64,000 nucleotides of DNA. Source: Xanthomonas vasicola (GTDB lineage Bacteria > Pseudomonadota > Gammaproteobacteria > Xanthomonadales > Xanthomonadaceae). A program made the position numbers and the translations under genes. The notes below the pieces were generated by a model. It was not told where the DNA came from, ran no database searches, and saw only the letters and a program-made list of their open reading frames with translations. The stretch lies in NCBI RefSeq assembly GCF_000772705.2, contig NZ_JSBW02000036.1, positions 29,884 through 93,883 on the forward strand. The letters run 5' to 3'. Position 1 is the stretch's first letter; every line of letters starts with the position of its first letter. Shown here in pieces: positions 53,127 to 63,586 of this stretch.

Positions 53127-55598
53127 TTAGTGCTTGACGCGGGTGCCGGGCGTACTACGCGACTTACCACGCACGGCGACCCGCGAGGCTGTCTTGCGCG
53201 TTTTTTCCTTGCCGGCCTTCTTCGGCGTCAGCGGACGCTCCAGTGCCAGGTCGAGCACCTCGTCGATCCATTTCACCGGCACGATCTTCAGATCGCGGGT
53301 GACGTTGGCCGGGATGTCGGCAAGATCCTTGCGGTTCTCGTCGGGGATCAACACGGTGCGGATGCCACCGCGCAGGGCCGCCAGCAACTTCTCCTTCAAG
53401 CCGCCAATTGCCGATACGCGACCACGCAAGGTGATCTCGCCGGTCATCGCCACATCGGCGCGGATCGGCACTTTGGTCAACACCGACACCAGCGAGGTCA
53501 CCATCGCGATGCCTGCGCTTGGGCCGTCCTTCGGCGTGGCGCCGTCGGGCACATGCACGTGCACGTCCTGCTTCTGCAGGAAGTCCACATCGATCCCGAG
53601 CCGCTCGGCGCGCGAACGCACCACCGACAACGCTGCCGATGCCGATTCCTTCATGACGTTGCCGAGCTGACCGGTGAGGATCAGGTTGCCCTTGCCCGGC
53701 ACCAGCGTGGACTCGACCTGCAGCAGCTCGCCGCCGACCTCGGTCCATGCCAGGCCGGTGACCAGGCCGATCTCGTTTTCCTCTTCGGCACGGCCGAAGT
53801 CGAAGCGACGCACGCCCAGATACTTGTCGAGATTCTTCGCGTTGACGGTGACCAGCGCCTTTGGCTTGCCCTTCTTGGCCACCGCTTTCTTGGCTGCCGG
53901 CTGCGGACCTGCCAGCGCGATTTCCTTGACGACTTTGCGGCAGATCTTGGCGACTTCGCGCTCGAGATTACGCACACCCGATTCGCGCGTGTAGTAGCGC
54001 ACGATGTCCTGGATGGCGTCGCTGCCGATCTCGATCTCTTCCAGCTTCAAGCCGTTGGCCTTGATCTGCTTGGGCACCAGGTAGCGCATCGCGATGTTGA
54101 GCTTTTCATCCTCGGTATAGCCGGGGATGCGGATCACTTCCATGCGGTCCAGCAGCGGGCCGGGGATACTGAGCGAGTTGGAGGTGGCAACGAACATCAC
54201 CTCCGACAGATCCAGATCAACCTCCAGATAGTGGTCGTTGAAGGAGGTGTTCTGCTCCGGATCGAGCACTTCCAGCAATGCCGACGACGGGTCGCCACGG
54301 AAGTCCATCGACATCTTGTCGATTTCGTCCAGCAGGAACAGTGGGTTCTTGCTGCCCACCTTATTGAGGTTCTGCACCAGCCGGCCCGGCATCGAACCGA
54401 CATACGTGCGGCGATGGCCACGAATTTCCGCCTCGTCTCGGATGCCGCCCAGACTCATGCGCACGAACTTACGGTTAGTCGCCTTGGCAATCGACTGCCC
54501 GAGCGATGTCTTGCCCACGCCAGGCGGCCCGACCAGGCACAGGATCGGCCCCTTCATCTGCTTTACGCGCGACTGCACGGCCAAGTACTCAAGGATGCGC
54601 TCCTTGACCTTGTCCAGACCGTAGTGATCGGCGTCCAGCGTGTCTTCGGCAACCTTGAGGTCCTTGCGCACCTTGGTGCGCTTTTTCCACGGCACGCCCA
54701 GCAACCAATCCAGATAGTTGCGCACCACCGCCGCTTCGGCGGACATCGGCGACATCTGCTTGAGTTTGTTGAGCTCGGCTTTGGCCTTGGTTTCGACCAG
54801 CTTGGGCATGCCCGCCTCGGCGATCTTGCGTGCGAGTTCTTCCAGCTCACCGGGTGCATCGTCCAGGTCGCCCAGCTCTTTCTGGATCGCCTTCATCTGC
54901 TCGTTGAGATAGTACTCGCGCTGGCTCTTTTCCATCTGCGACTTCACGCGGCCGCGGATGCGCTTTTCCAACTGCTGCACGTCGATTTCGCCGTCGACCA
55001 GCCCGACCAGCAATTCCAGCCGCTCACCGATGTAGGTGATTTCCAGCAAGCGCTGCTTGTCGGCCAGACGCACGCCGATATGCGCAGCGATGGTGTCGGC
55101 TAGGCGGCCCGGCTCGTCGATGCCGGCCAGGGTCTGCAGCAATTCCGGCGGCAGCTTGCGGTTGGTCTTGACGTACTGTTCGAACAGCGACATCAGCGAG
55201 CGCGCGATAGCTTCCACTTCGCGCGGCTCGCGCGCATCGCTGGCTTCCACCTCCGTGCCCTGCCCCTGCAAGGCGCCATCCTGCTCGACAACCTTGTCGA
55301 CGGTGACGCGCGACAGGCCTTCGACCAGCACCTTGATGGTGCCGTCGGGGAGCTTGAGCAGTTGCAGCACCTGCGCCAGGGTGCCGACGGTGTACAGGTC
55401 GCCGGCAGCCGGGTCGTCGGTTTCGGCCGACTTCTGCGCCACCAGCAGGATGCGCTTGTCCGCCTCCATGGCTTTTTCCAGCGCGCGCATCGACTTGTCA
55501 CGGCCGACGAACAGCGGAATCACCATGTGCGGAAACACCACCACGTCGCGCAGCGGCAACACTGGCAGATCGAGAATTTCTGGTTGGGACTGGGCCAT
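53127..55598 (-). CDS. lon: ATP-dependent protease Lon
   Basis: 823 aa. An N-terminal substrate-binding domain (1-300), an AAA+ domain with Walker [12 protein letters not shown] and Walker [11 protein letters not shown], and a protease domain with Ser694 in [10 protein letters not shown] and Lys737. The C-terminus is a basic tail ([10 protein letters not shown] onward) of about 30 residues. It degrades misfolded and regulatory proteins. It lies in the conserved tig-clpP-clpX-lon-hupB order. Confidence 0.97.
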   Translation of the reverse strand: MAQSQPEILDLPVLPLRDVVVFPHMVIPLFVGRDKSMRALEKAMEADKRILLVAQKSAETDDPAAGDLYTVGTLAQVLQLLKLPDGTIKVLVEGLSRVTVDKVVEQDGALQGQGTEVEASDAREPREVEAIARSLMSLFEQYVKTNRKLPPELLQTLAGIDEPGRLADTIAAHIGVRLADKQRLLEITYIGERLELLVGLVDGEIDVQQLEKRIRGRVKSQMEKSQREYYLNEQMKAIQKELGDLDDAPGELEELARKIAEAGMPKLVETKAKAELNKLKQMSPMSAEAAVVRNYLDWLLGVPWKKRTKVRKDLKVAEDTLDADHYGLDKVKERILEYLAVQSRVKQMKGPILCLVGPPGVGKTSLGQSIAKATNRKFVRMSLGGIRDEAEIRGHRRTYVGSMPGRLVQNLNKVGSKNPLFLLDEIDKMSMDFRGDPSSALLEVLDPEQNTSFNDHYLEVDLDLSEVMFVATSNSLSIPGPLLDRMEVIRIPGYTEDEKLNIAMRYLVPKQIKANGLKLEEIEIGSDAIQDIVRYYTRESGVRNLEREVAKICRKVVKEIALAGPQPAAKKAVAKKGKPKALVTVNAKNLDKYLGVRRFDFGRAEEENEIGLVTGLAWTEVGGELLQVESTLVPGKGNLILTGQLGNVMKESASAALSVVRSRAERLGIDVDFLQKQDVHVHVPDGATPKDGPSAGIAMVTSLVSVLTKVPIRADVAMTGEITLRGRVSAIGGLKEKLLAALRGGIRTVLIPDENRKDLADIPANVTRDLKIVPVKWIDEVLDLALERPLTPKKAGKEKTRKTASRVAVRGKSRSTPGTRVKH

Positions 55599-55633
55599 GG
55601 GGCGCTCCGCAGGAATGAGGGTTTTGCGGCAAT

Positions 55634-55668
55634 AAAAAAGCCGATGGCTCCGTTATGGGGCCATCGGC
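55634..55668 (-). terminator. Terminator between clpX and lon
   Basis: GCCGATGGC and GCCATCGGC form a 9-bp perfect stem, followed on the minus strand by six T. It separates clpX from lon, which therefore likely has its own promoter. Confidence 0.88.
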
Positions 55669-55742
55669 GAGGTGTTGCAAGTAGCGCTCGGAAAGCCTTT
55701 AGCCGCGAGCGAGGCCAGGGCCTGGCGAAGCGACGACAAGGC

Positions 55743-57029
55743 TCAGTCGCCGGACGCAGCCTTGGCCGGGGCCGGTTGCGCCTGGTAGATCAAATACGGC
55801 TCGGATTTGTGCTCGATCACCGACTCGTCCACCACCACCTTGCTGACGTTTTCCTGCGACGGCAGCTCGTACATCGTATCCAGCAGCACCGATTCGACGA
55901 TGGTGCGCAGGCCGCGCGCGCCGGTCTTGCGCTTGAGCGCCTTCTTGGCGATCGCAGACAGGGCGTCGGGGCGGAACTCCAGCTCCACACCTTCCATATC
56001 GAACAGCTTCTTGAACTGCTTGGTGATGGCGTTCTTGGGCTCGGTCAGGATCTTGATCAGCGCCGGCTCGTCCAGTTCCTCAAGCGTGGCGACCACCGGC
56101 AGGCGGCCAACGAACTCGGGAATCAGGCCGAACTTGATCAGATCTTCCGGCTCGACTTCGGCCAGGATCTTGCCCACTTCCTGCTTACGCTCGCTGCTCT
56201 TGACCTTGGCACCGAAGCCAATACCGCCGGCATCGTTGGAACGCTGCTGAATCACCTTGTCCAACCCGGCGAACGCACCACCGCAGATGAACAGGATGTT
56301 CTTGGTGTCGACCTGCAGAAATTCCTGCTGCGGGTGCTTGCGGCCACCTTGCGGCGGCACCGAAGCAACCGTGCCTTCGATCAGCTTGAGCAGTGCCTGC
56401 TGCACGCCTTCGCCGGACACATCGCGGGTAATCGACGGGTTCTCGCTCTTGCGCGAGATCTTGTCGATTTCATCGATATAGACGATGCCCTGCTGCGCCT
56501 TTTCGACGTCGTAATCGCACTTTTGCAGCAGCTTCTGGATGATGTTTTCCACGTCCTCGCCGACATAGCCGGCTTCGGTCAGCGTGGTGGCATCGGCGAT
56601 CGTGAACGGCACGTTGAGCAGGCGCGCCAGCGTTTCGGCCAGCAGCGTTTTGCCCGAACCGGTCGGACCGACCAGCAGAATGTTGGATTTCGCCAGCTCG
56701 ACGTCATCGTTCTTGCTGCGGCTCTCGATACGCTTGTAGTGGTTGTACACCGCCACCGCGAGCGTGCGCTTGGCGCGCAACTGCCCAATCACGTATTGAT
56801 CCAACACCTCGAGAATCTCGCGCGGCTTGGGCAGGCTGGAACGTGCCGACTGCGCCTTCTCTTCGAGTTCCTCGCGGATGATGTCGTTGCACAGCTCAAC
56901 GCACTCATCGCAGATGAATACGCTGGGACCGGCAATCAGCTTACGGACTTCATGCTGACTCTTACCGCAGAACGAGCAGTAGAGAATCTTGTTGCTGTCG
57001 CCGGAACGACCTTGGCGGTCTTCGCTCAT
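55743..57029 (-). CDS. clpX: Clp protease ATPase subunit ClpX
   Basis: 428 aa. The N-terminal zinc module ([25 protein letters not shown]), Walker [12 protein letters not shown] and Walker B YIDEIDKI are present, as is the IGF-type loop region (GGIGFGAKV) that docks ClpP. It unfolds substrates for ClpP. It is 125 bp downstream of clpP. Confidence 0.97.
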   Translation of the reverse strand: MSEDRQGRSGDSNKILYCSFCGKSQHEVRKLIAGPSVFICDECVELCNDIIREELEEKAQSARSSLPKPREILEVLDQYVIGQLRAKRTLAVAVYNHYKRIESRSKNDDVELAKSNILLVGPTGSGKTLLAETLARLLNVPFTIADATTLTEAGYVGEDVENIIQKLLQKCDYDVEKAQQGIVYIDEIDKISRKSENPSITRDVSGEGVQQALLKLIEGTVASVPPQGGRKHPQQEFLQVDTKNILFICGGAFAGLDKVIQQRSNDAGGIGFGAKVKSSERKQEVGKILAEVEPEDLIKFGLIPEFVGRLPVVATLEELDEPALIKILTEPKNAITKQFKKLFDMEGVELEFRPDALSAIAKKALKRKTGARGLRTIVESVLLDTMYELPSQENVSKVVVDESVIEHKSEPYLIYQAQPAPAKAASGD

Positions 57030-57154
57030 GCTTCTGTTACCCAGTTACCCCACCCGATGTACGGGGGTTCGATTTCGAGAATAGCACAGGGTCGGGAGGA
57101 CATTCGCCCCGCCCGACCCTGCCGGTTTTTCCTGCAATTTCAATGCCCTGGCAA

Positions 57155-57781
57155 TCAAGACGGCTGGATTGACTCTTCCGGACGACGCTCAAGCACCTGA
57201 TCCACCAAGCCATACGCCTGGGCATCGACCGCGCTCTTGAAGTTGTCGCGCTCGGTGTCGCGCGCTATGGTCTCCAGCGACTGACCGGTGTGTTTGGCCA
57301 GGATCTCGTTCAGGCGCGAACGCAGGGTCAGGATCTCGCGGGCGTGGATGTCGATATCGGTCGCCTGGCCCTGGAAGCCGCCCAGCGGCTGATGGATCAT
57401 CACGCGCGAATTAGGCAGCGCGTAACGCTTACCTGCCGCGCCGGAGGCCAGCAGCAGCGCGCCCATTGAGGCGGCCTGGCCGACACAGATGGTGCTCACG
57501 TCCGGCTTGATGTACTGCATGGTGTCGTAGATCGCCATGCCGGCCGTGACCACGCCGCCGGGCGAGTTGATGTAGATGCTGATGTCCTTTTCCGGGTTAT
57601 CGGCTTCCAGGAACAGCAACTGGGCCACGATCACGTTGGCCATATGGTCGTCGATCGGACCGACCAGGAAGATCAGACGCTCCTTCAGCAGACGCGAGTA
57701 AATGTCGTACGCACGCTCGCCACGGCTGGTCTGCTCGACCACCATGGGCACCAGGTTCAGGGCTTTGGTCACAATGCTCAT
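57155..57781 (-). CDS. clpP: Clp protease proteolytic subunit ClpP
   Basis: 208 aa. Catalytic Ser105 is in [11 protein letters not shown] and His130 in MIHQPLGG; the Asp follows in the C-terminal third (ERDNF). It forms the two-ring protease chamber used with ClpX and ClpA. Located between tig and clpX, as usual. Confidence 0.97.
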
Positions 57782-57873
57782 CAGTCTTCCTGTTGTGGCA
57801 GCGGCCTGTGCCGCTACCCGTGTTCAACATCCGCGCCCCTGACCGCAGGCGCGGCTCTTCTCTTATTGCCGGA

Positions 57874-59166
57874 TCAGACGCGGATGGCGTCCTGGAACGA
57901 CAGCGGCTGCTCGGTATGCTGGGCGCGCTCGGCGATCCAGTCGATCACCTGCTCTTCCATCACACGGCTCTGCAGTCCATTCATCAGTTGGGGGTCGTTG
58001 CGGTACATCTCAATGACCTGTTCCGGCTCTTCGTAGGTCGAGGCGATCAGACGCAGCGTTTCGCTGACGCGCCTGGATTCCAGGCGCAATTCGTTGCGAC
58101 GTGCCACTTCACCCACCAACAGACCGACCAGCACGCGCTTGGCGGCGGCGTCCATGAATCCCGTGTGCGCATCGGCCGGCACCTGCCCCGGATCGCGGCC
58201 GCTGCGGCGGACCTGCTCGACCTGCTGGGCCAGCATCGAACGGGCTTCGTTCTCGACCAGCCGCGGCGGCATTTCAACGTGCGCGTAAGCGGCAATCAGC
58301 TGCTCACCCACTTCGCGGCGCAGACGATTCATCAGGGCACCCTTGAGCTCGCGCTCCAGGTTGGTGCGGATATCGGCGTGGAACTGCTCGGAGTCGCCAC
58401 TCTTCACGCCAAAGCTCTTGATGAACTCCTTGTCCACCACCGGCAACACCGGCTCGGACACTTCAACCGCCTTGACGTGCACCTGCACGGTCTTGCCGGC
58501 CAGCTGCGGCACGCGCCACTCAGCCGGGAAATCGACGGTCAGGGTCTTTTCTTCGCCCTTGGTCAGGCCTTCCAGGCCCTTTTCGATCTGGTCGAACATG
58601 ACGCCCGAGCCCAGCACGCTGCTGCCGGTTTCCACACCTTCGGCAGGCAGACGCTCGTCGCCGGCCTGCGACCAGGTCTCCAGCGCCACCAGATCACCGA
58701 CCTGCGCACCGCGCTCGACCGGATTCCAGGTGCGGCGCTGCAGGCGCAGGTTTTCAATCATCTGGTCTATGTCGGCATCGGTCACTTCGGCGGTCGCACG
58801 CACCACCGACAGCTTGGTCACGTCGATGTCGCCGAAATCCGGCACCACTTCGAAGGTGGCGACGAAGTCGAAATCGGTTTCGCCCTGATCGATGCGCGGG
58901 TTGCCGGCCAGACGCAGCGAGTGCTCGCGCACGGCCGAATCGAAGGTCTCACGCAGCAGGCCTTCCATCGCTTCGGCGCGCACCTGCTGACCGAAGCGCT
59001 GCTCGATCACCTTGGTCGGCACCTTGCCGGGACGGAAGCCCTTGATGCGCGTGGTCCGCGCAAGCTCGCGCAGGCGGCCACCGACGTGCGTCTCCAGGCG
59101 CTCCTGCGGCAGGGTGAAGGTCAGGCGGCGTTCCAGATTGCCGGTGGATTCGATCGATGCTTGCAT
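57874..59166 (-). CDS. tig: Trigger factor
   Basis: 430 aa. The ribosome-binding signature GFRPGKVP lies at about 44-51, followed by a PPIase domain (about 150-245) and a helical C-terminal chaperone domain. It binds nascent chains at the ribosome exit. ATG 59166 ([15 protein letters not shown]) is canonical. A longer in-frame start at 59397 runs into the upstream tRNA-Leu. Confidence 0.96.
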   Translation of the reverse strand: MQASIESTGNLERRLTFTLPQERLETHVGGRLRELARTTRIKGFRPGKVPTKVIEQRFGQQVRAEAMEGLLRETFDSAVREHSLRLAGNPRIDQGETDFDFVATFEVVPDFGDIDVTKLSVVRATAEVTDADIDQMIENLRLQRRTWNPVERGAQVGDLVALETWSQAGDERLPAEGVETGSSVLGSGVMFDQIEKGLEGLTKGEEKTLTVDFPAEWRVPQLAGKTVQVHVKAVEVSEPVLPVVDKEFIKSFGVKSGDSEQFHADIRTNLERELKGALMNRLRREVGEQLIAAYAHVEMPPRLVENEARSMLAQQVEQVRRSGRDPGQVPADAHTGFMDAAAKRVLVGLLVGEVARRNELRLESRRVSETLRLIASTYEEPEQVIEMYRNDPQLMNGLQSRVMEEQVIDWIAERAQHTEQPLSFQDAIRV

Positions 59167-59367
59167 GTTGACTCCTGCCACCGACAGCGCACAGCGTCGG
59201 CACGAGATGGAAGATGCGGGTTGACGGATGGCGAGAATGCCGCCGAGCCTTGTAGTTTCGCTGATAACGGCGGCCGCTGCCAGCGGCATGCGCGTAGCGG
59301 CGTCCCGGATAGGCATCACTGGTTTGCAGGAGGTGCAGCGGCCGGAAACCACACGGCCGCGCGGCAT

Positions 59368-59452
<85 letters not shown>

Positions 59453-59711
59453 AATGCCGCAGATGCCCGGGTATTGTTGCAGGGATGCACGCAAAGAAGA
59501 AGCGCTGCGAGGGGCTGTTGAGCGCTATGCGGCAGCGGAAGGCACGGCGGGGCTGGGTCACACGCAGATTTGAGGCTCCGCGTTCTGCCACAGGGCGTGA
59601 ACCGTTAACTCCCCGCCTGAATCCAGACCAAGCTCGTACGTTCTGAACCCCCTTCGCACCAGCAGATTTGCGAAAATTCCGTTAATTTCACCCCAAAGGC
59701 AAACAGTCGCG

Positions 59712-60980
59712 ATGAGAGATCGATATTGGCAGATCGTGGCACTGTCGCGCGATTGCATCAAAGAGATCGATCTGGACGGGCGGATCACGTCGGTCAACGT
59801 CCACGGGCTGGTCGGACTCGGCGCCACGTCTGCTGACCAACTGATCGCTCGGCCATGGCGCGAGCTTTGGCCGAGCGAAGCCGCCAGCATGGTGGATGCG
59901 GCCATGGCCGAGTCGGCGAAAGGCGCGATCCAGGAATTCGAAGCCAGCTGCGTGAACCTGGCCGGCGTGCGCCAGACCTGGCAGGTCGTGACCAGCCCGT
60001 TGTTCGACGCGCAAGGCAAGGTCGAGGCGATCCTGGCGGTGAGCAAGAATGTCTCCGACCGCCGCGCACTGGAAACAGCCTTTCACACCCTCGACAGCAC
60101 CCTGGCAGCAGAGCGCGCATTTTCCACCAGCGCCCTGATGCTGGCGCGTGCGCGAGAAACCTCGCTGTCGACCGAACTGCACAGCTTGCGCGACCTGCGT
60201 GAGCGCATCGAAGACGACCTGGACATTGCGCGCGCCGCGCAGAACGCCGCCGAGAAGATCTCCGAGCAGGCGCAGAAAGGAGAAGCGGTGGGACAACTGC
60301 TGGCCGGCGTGGTCCACGATTTGAACAACGTGCTGCAGGCGGCGACATCGGCGATCAATCTGGTGTTGCAGCGCGCGCAGATCGATGCACACGACGCCAA
60401 GCTGCTCAGCGTGGCCGACGCGGCGCTTCAACACGGCTCGGTGATGGCGCAGCGCTTGGTGGGTTTTTCGCGCCAATACCCCTACAGCCCCGAAGCGGTG
60501 GATCTAGCCGAACTGGCACAACAGCTCAGCCCGCTACTGGAACAGGTAGTCAGCGCAGAGCTGCGGTTGCAGCTGCGCACCGCCGACGGCGGATGTTGCG
60601 CCATGGTCGACCGCCACACCGTGGAGCGCGCCATTTTGAATCTGGTGATCAATGCGCGTGACGCCTGTGCCAGCGGCGACAGCATCACCGTGGAAACCGG
60701 CGAAACCTGCGTCAGCGAAGAAGACGCGCAACTGGCAAAACCGGCCGGCCATTACATGACCATCGCCGTCGCCGACACCGGGCACGGCATGGACAGCGCG
60801 GTACAGGCGCGTTTGTTCGAGGCTTACTTCACCACCAAGCACGCCGACAAGGGCGCTGGCTTGGGATTGGCGCAGGTCTATAGCGCGGTACGTCAGGCAG
60901 GCGGCTTTGTGGACGTTACCTCGGCGCCCGGCAAGGGCGCGCGCTTTGTCCTGGCATTTCCGCGCGTGCAGCGAGGCTAG
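59712..60980 (+). CDS. PAS-containing sensor histidine kinase
   Basis: 422 aa, no membrane segments, so cytoplasmic. A PAS domain (about 1-120) is followed by a coiled-coil (120-190), then a non-classical H box GVVHDLNNVLQAATSAINL with the phospho-accepting His, N box ILNLVINARDAC, G1 DTGHGMD, F box FEAYFTTK, and G2 GAGLGLAQVYSAV. No receiver domain or response regulator is nearby, so it is an orphan kinase. The HDLNN-type H box is that of NtrB/FixL-like (HWE-distinct) kinases. Confidence 0.88.
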   Translation: MRDRYWQIVALSRDCIKEIDLDGRITSVNVHGLVGLGATSADQLIARPWRELWPSEAASMVDAAMAESAKGAIQEFEASCVNLAGVRQTWQVVTSPLFDAQGKVEAILAVSKNVSDRRALETAFHTLDSTLAAERAFSTSALMLARARETSLSTELHSLRDLRERIEDDLDIARAAQNAAEKISEQAQKGEAVGQLLAGVVHDLNNVLQAATSAINLVLQRAQIDAHDAKLLSVADAALQHGSVMAQRLVGFSRQYPYSPEAVDLAELAQQLSPLLEQVVSAELRLQLRTADGGCCAMVDRHTVERAILNLVINARDACASGDSITVETGETCVSEEDAQLAKPAGHYMTIAVADTGHGMDSAVQARLFEAYFTTKHADKGAGLGLAQVYSAVRQAGGFVDVTSAPGKGARFVLAFPRVQRG

Positions 60981-61408
60981 ATGCTTGCGCTGATGGCCTT
61001 GCGCGAGCTACTCGTGGCATGACTGCTCCGCACTGCTTGCAGATTGCGTAGCGCACACAGCGCGACGGCCACAGCACACGCAATGACGCGCCGCCGTAGT
61101 GGCGCACAGCAATATTTCTGGAATCACTGACGATCTGACCAGAGGTTGATCTGTGCCACTGGCGACGGAATTGCGCGTCGAAGAGGCATCCCCGTGTGGA
61201 GACTTGCCCGAAAAATGCTTGAGACAGCCAACCATGCGATGCCAAGGCCCGGCATCTGCGCTGCAGGCGATAGGGCCACGTTGCAACACCATCGCAGCAC
61301 ACATCTATCGCTGGGCTTGTCTCGTCTACCGCAAGCGCAACGCGCGTTTTCTGCTTTCCATCTCGGAAAAAAGAAAAGCACCTAGGCATTTGCCTAAGTG
61401 CTTTTATT
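60981..61408. other. Gene-free region before the tRNA-Lys remnant
   Basis: About 430 bp with no credible gene. The right end holds the tRNA-Lys terminator (61366-61405). G+C drops toward the right end. Confidence 0.6.
61366..61405 (-). terminator. Terminator of the original tRNA-Lys gene
   Basis: AAAAGCAC-C-TAGGC and GCCTA-A-GTGCTTTT pair with one mismatch around an ATTT loop, followed on the minus strand by a T-rich tract. It lies 4 nt after the CCA of the tRNA-Lys 3' fragment, so it belonged to the intact tRNA gene. Confidence 0.85.
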
Positions 61409-61453
61409 TGGTGGGCCGTCAAGGATTCGAACCTTGGACCTATTGATTAAGAG
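61409..61453 (-). repeat. tRNA-Lys(CTT) 3' fragment, attachment site of an integrated element
   Basis: On the minus strand 45 nt read from CTCTTAATC (anticodon loop, CTT) through variable loop and T arm CAAGG-TTCGAAT-CCTTG to GGCCCACCA. Sequence to the right (from 61454) does not supply the D arm, the 5' anticodon stem or the 5' acceptor strand. This is the direct-repeat half left when an element integrates in a tRNA gene; an intact tRNA-Lys would be expected at the far island end beyond the window. Confidence 0.88.
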
Positions 61454-61567
61454 TTAGGGCTACCAAGCTTGCGAATCAGCAACTTACGTTGCTTGTTTTT
61501 CCCGGCGACCAGCGTCGGAGGCCTTGTGCGGGCTTGGGCCTACTGCCAATTTTCCCGACCGCTGCAA

Positions 61568-61912
61568 TCACCGACCTGCACCTAGATGGCGCGGGTTCGC
61601 GGCGATTCGTGCGGCCACGTCGCTTCGAATCCTGACCTCGTGGCGCGTCGCCCACATGGCTGTACCACGCCGCCCCTGCTCGAAGCTGCTGCAGTCTCGC
61701 GTAACCAGAGGCGCAAACGGCTCGCCTGGCGGGCTCGGTCGCTGACGTTCCAGCAGTACAAACCAGCCTCCCGTGACCTTATCCATCATTCGAGCTATTT
61801 CTACGCCCTCGAGCGTGAGAGCGGTGGGCGGTCCCATTTCATGCTGGGAAGCCTTCTCCCACCGGAAGCCGGACGGCAGAACAGGCTCATCGCCGGCATC
61901 GATCACGCCCAT
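61568..61912 (-). CDS. Hypothetical island protein
   Basis: 114 aa, with SGFRWEKASQHEMGPPTALTLEGVEIARM and GGWFVLLERQR. I do not recognise the family. Its start overlaps the end of the next gene upstream by 10 nt, which supports a two-gene operon. First gene after the tRNA-Lys attachment site, a position often held by an integrase or excision gene, but no integrase or HTH signature is visible. Confidence 0.55.
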   Translation of the reverse strand: MGVIDAGDEPVLPSGFRWEKASQHEMGPPTALTLEGVEIARMMDKVTGGWFVLLERQRPSPPGEPFAPLVTRDCSSFEQGRRGTAMWATRHEVRIRSDVAARIAANPRHLGAGR

Positions 61913-62076
61913 ACGGCATCCATATAGCAGGTATGCCGCTGGCTATCGTGCTTGTTGGCCAACTGGCGGCCGCGCTCGAGCATCGCTACGGCCTGGTCTA
62001 CCAGCCACCAATGCTTCCCGCCGGCCGCGTGGACGGGATCGAGGTGAGTCTGCAGGGCATCGCGGGTCAGTGCCAT
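61903..62076 (-). CDS. Hypothetical small island protein
   Basis: 57 aa from ATG 62076 (MALTRDALQTHLDPVHAAGG), or 77 aa from 62136. It contains KHWWLVDQAVAMLERGRQLANKHD, a helical stretch. Function unknown. It overlaps the 114-aa gene and lies 90 bp from the GGTAAT array, which could be its control region. Confidence 0.5.
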   Translation of the reverse strand: MALTRDALQTHLDPVHAAGGKHWWLVDQAVAMLERGRQLANKHDSQRHTCYMDAVWA

Positions 62077-62160
62077 TGCGGTGGATCCGGAGTTAGCGAG
62101 TTGGTGGCAACCGACTCTAGCGCCCCCCAATCTCAATTTTTCAGATGACCACCGGGCAGA

Positions 62161-62434
62161 GGTAATTTAGGTAACCGGCCTCTAAAAATGCACATACATC
62201 TTTATATATCAATAACTTATGGATCTCTTTCAAAGGTAATTAAAGGGTAATTGAGAGGTAATGGGATTACCTTTCCGGGAGGTAATCAGGCCCCCAAAAA
62301 ATACCCTTAAATTTCAATCACATAACTTTTCTATGGGAGCCTGATTACCTTAAATCACCCCGAAAGGTAATCCAAAAATTCCTATTGAAGTCAATTGCTT
62401 AGGCATTTTTTCAGGTTCCGGATTACCTATTACC
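62161..62434. promoter_or_regulatory. A+T-rich GGTAAT/ATTACC iteron array, candidate replication origin
   Basis: Within 274 bp there are six GGTAAT (62161, 62235, 62246, 62257, 62281, 62366) and four ATTACC (62266, 62344, 62422, 62429), plus a GGTAAC variant at 62170. Three copies are exactly 11 bp apart, one helical turn. The segment is far richer in A+T than the rest of the window and includes poly-A/T tracts. This is the layout of an iteron origin or a multi-site operator of a mobile element; no replication protein gene is in the window. Confidence 0.65.
62280..62350. repeat. Perfect 12-bp inverted repeat inside the iteron array
   Basis: AGGTAATCAGGC (62280-62291) and GCCTGATTACCT (62339-62350) are exact reverse complements, separated by 47 bp of A+T-rich sequence. 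Each arm contains one array hexamer. Confidence 0.9.
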
Positions 62435-62478
62435 TGGTTCCGATGGTCATTTGCCGAAGTGCGCCGGGAGGCCTAGCA

Positions 62479-62622
62479 ATGGATCGCAGCCGGTCGCCCC
62501 CGCAAAGCCCCCCGGGCGCGCAGGGATCTGCAGGGAAGAAGGGCCTCCTTCGATCGCACGGATCGGTAACAGCAGCGCGGTCTAGACCCGCCCTGCGGGG
62601 GTGCAGCGAGAACCATGTATGA
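62479..62622 (+). CDS. Possible small protein of the island (doubtful)
   Basis: 47 codons from ATG 62479, preceded by GGGAGG at 8-nt spacing. The peptide is rich in Ser, Pro, Arg and Gly and resembles nothing I recognise. Codon context is not convincing. From 62440 to 62899 I see no better gene. Confidence 0.2.
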   Translation: MDRSRSPPQSPPGAQGSAGKKGLLRSHGSVTAARSRPALRGCSENHV

Positions 62623-62899
62623 AGACCGCAGGCGTGGCGGGGCGACGATTACGCGCGCCAGGGCCAGCGCTACCCGTAGGCGTTCGGGGTTTTCCTACTG
62701 CGTCGGACGGTGAAGACGGGCAACATAGGAGGCTGGATCCCGTTCCAACAGGGCCTGCAGCTTGCCCAACATCCGCCGCCGGCTCCGCCTCGATTACTGG
62801 CAGTCAAGCGCAGAGGTGGGCATCTGATCGGGAGGCAGCGAAGCGACTCACTTGTGGGCACCTGTTCGACGCATGCTGGATTGTTGAGAGAAAGCACCT

Positions 62900-63556
62900 A
62901 TGAATGAAGCAAAAGAAGCCCGCGAAACGCTTGACAATGCGCCTCAGGAAGGTGCGTTCTACATCTTCAGGCCTGATATGCGCGGTGGTGGGTCTGGACA
63001 TGGGGTGATCTTCGAAAACGAGAAGGCGCTCCGCCCAGAAGGTAGGGGAATCATTCGGCCAAAGGAGGGAGGGTTCCCGCCGCTGAAAGAAGCTCCGCGC
63101 CTTCGATATGATGAAAGCCGAGGGCGGATGCCGAATGATCTGCAAGGTGGATTCAGCGGGTACTGGCTGACCTCGGACCCATTGAAACAAGTGCTTGAAT
63201 CGATCGATCCCGAAGGATTCGAGTTCGTACCCTGCGAGTTTATTTTGGAAGACGGATCTCAGGGCCCTGCGCATTACTTATGTGATGTTGTCAGAGTGAT
63301 TGATGCGATCGACGAGGACGCGTCAACGGTCAAGGTTCTGACGGAGGGATATTCGAAAGGCAAATACTTCGATCTGACCGGCGGCGCCAGTTTGGCTTTT
63401 AAGAAAGAAATCATCGCATCAGCCCATGTCTTTCGGACGCCTTACACGGCAGATGCTTTCTGCGATCGCTTATTACGTGATGCGCTGATCGAAAATGGGT
63501 TTGGCAGATCGCCAAGGACACGCGGAGTCCGACTTATCGACGCTTCGGCTTATTAA
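62900..63556 (+). CDS. Imm11-family (DUF1629-like) immunity protein
   Basis: 218 aa. The layout fits the Imm11/DUF1629 pattern: a middle PRLRYDESRGRMPNDLQGGFSGYWLTSDPLKQVLES, then GFEFVPCEFILEDGSQGPAHYLCDVVRVIDAIDED, and a C-terminal SAHVFRTPYTADAFCDRLLRDALIENGF. Such proteins protect against polymorphic toxins delivered to rivals. No signal peptide, so it acts in the cytoplasm. Lower G+C than the core genes. It precedes an AHH nuclease domain gene by 30 bp. The exact toxin partner cannot be read from sequence. Confidence 0.7.
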   Translation: MNEAKEARETLDNAPQEGAFYIFRPDMRGGGSGHGVIFENEKALRPEGRGIIRPKEGGFPPLKEAPRLRYDESRGRMPNDLQGGFSGYWLTSDPLKQVLESIDPEGFEFVPCEFILEDGSQGPAHYLCDVVRVIDAIDEDASTVKVLTEGYSKGKYFDLTGGASLAFKKEIIASAHVFRTPYTADAFCDRLLRDALIENGFGRSPRTRGVRLIDASAY

Positions 63557-63586
63557 CTGCCTATTGCTAACGAAGAGTCCAAAAGC

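Noticed and set aside
61409..61453. Functional tRNA-Lys gene
   Set aside because: Only the 3' part is present; the D arm and the 5' strand of the acceptor stem are missing.
62601..62907. Overlapping plus-strand frames and a minus-strand frame between the iteron array and the Imm11 gene
   Set aside because: Mutually overlapping frames with biased composition and no recognisable motif; none can be preferred over the others.
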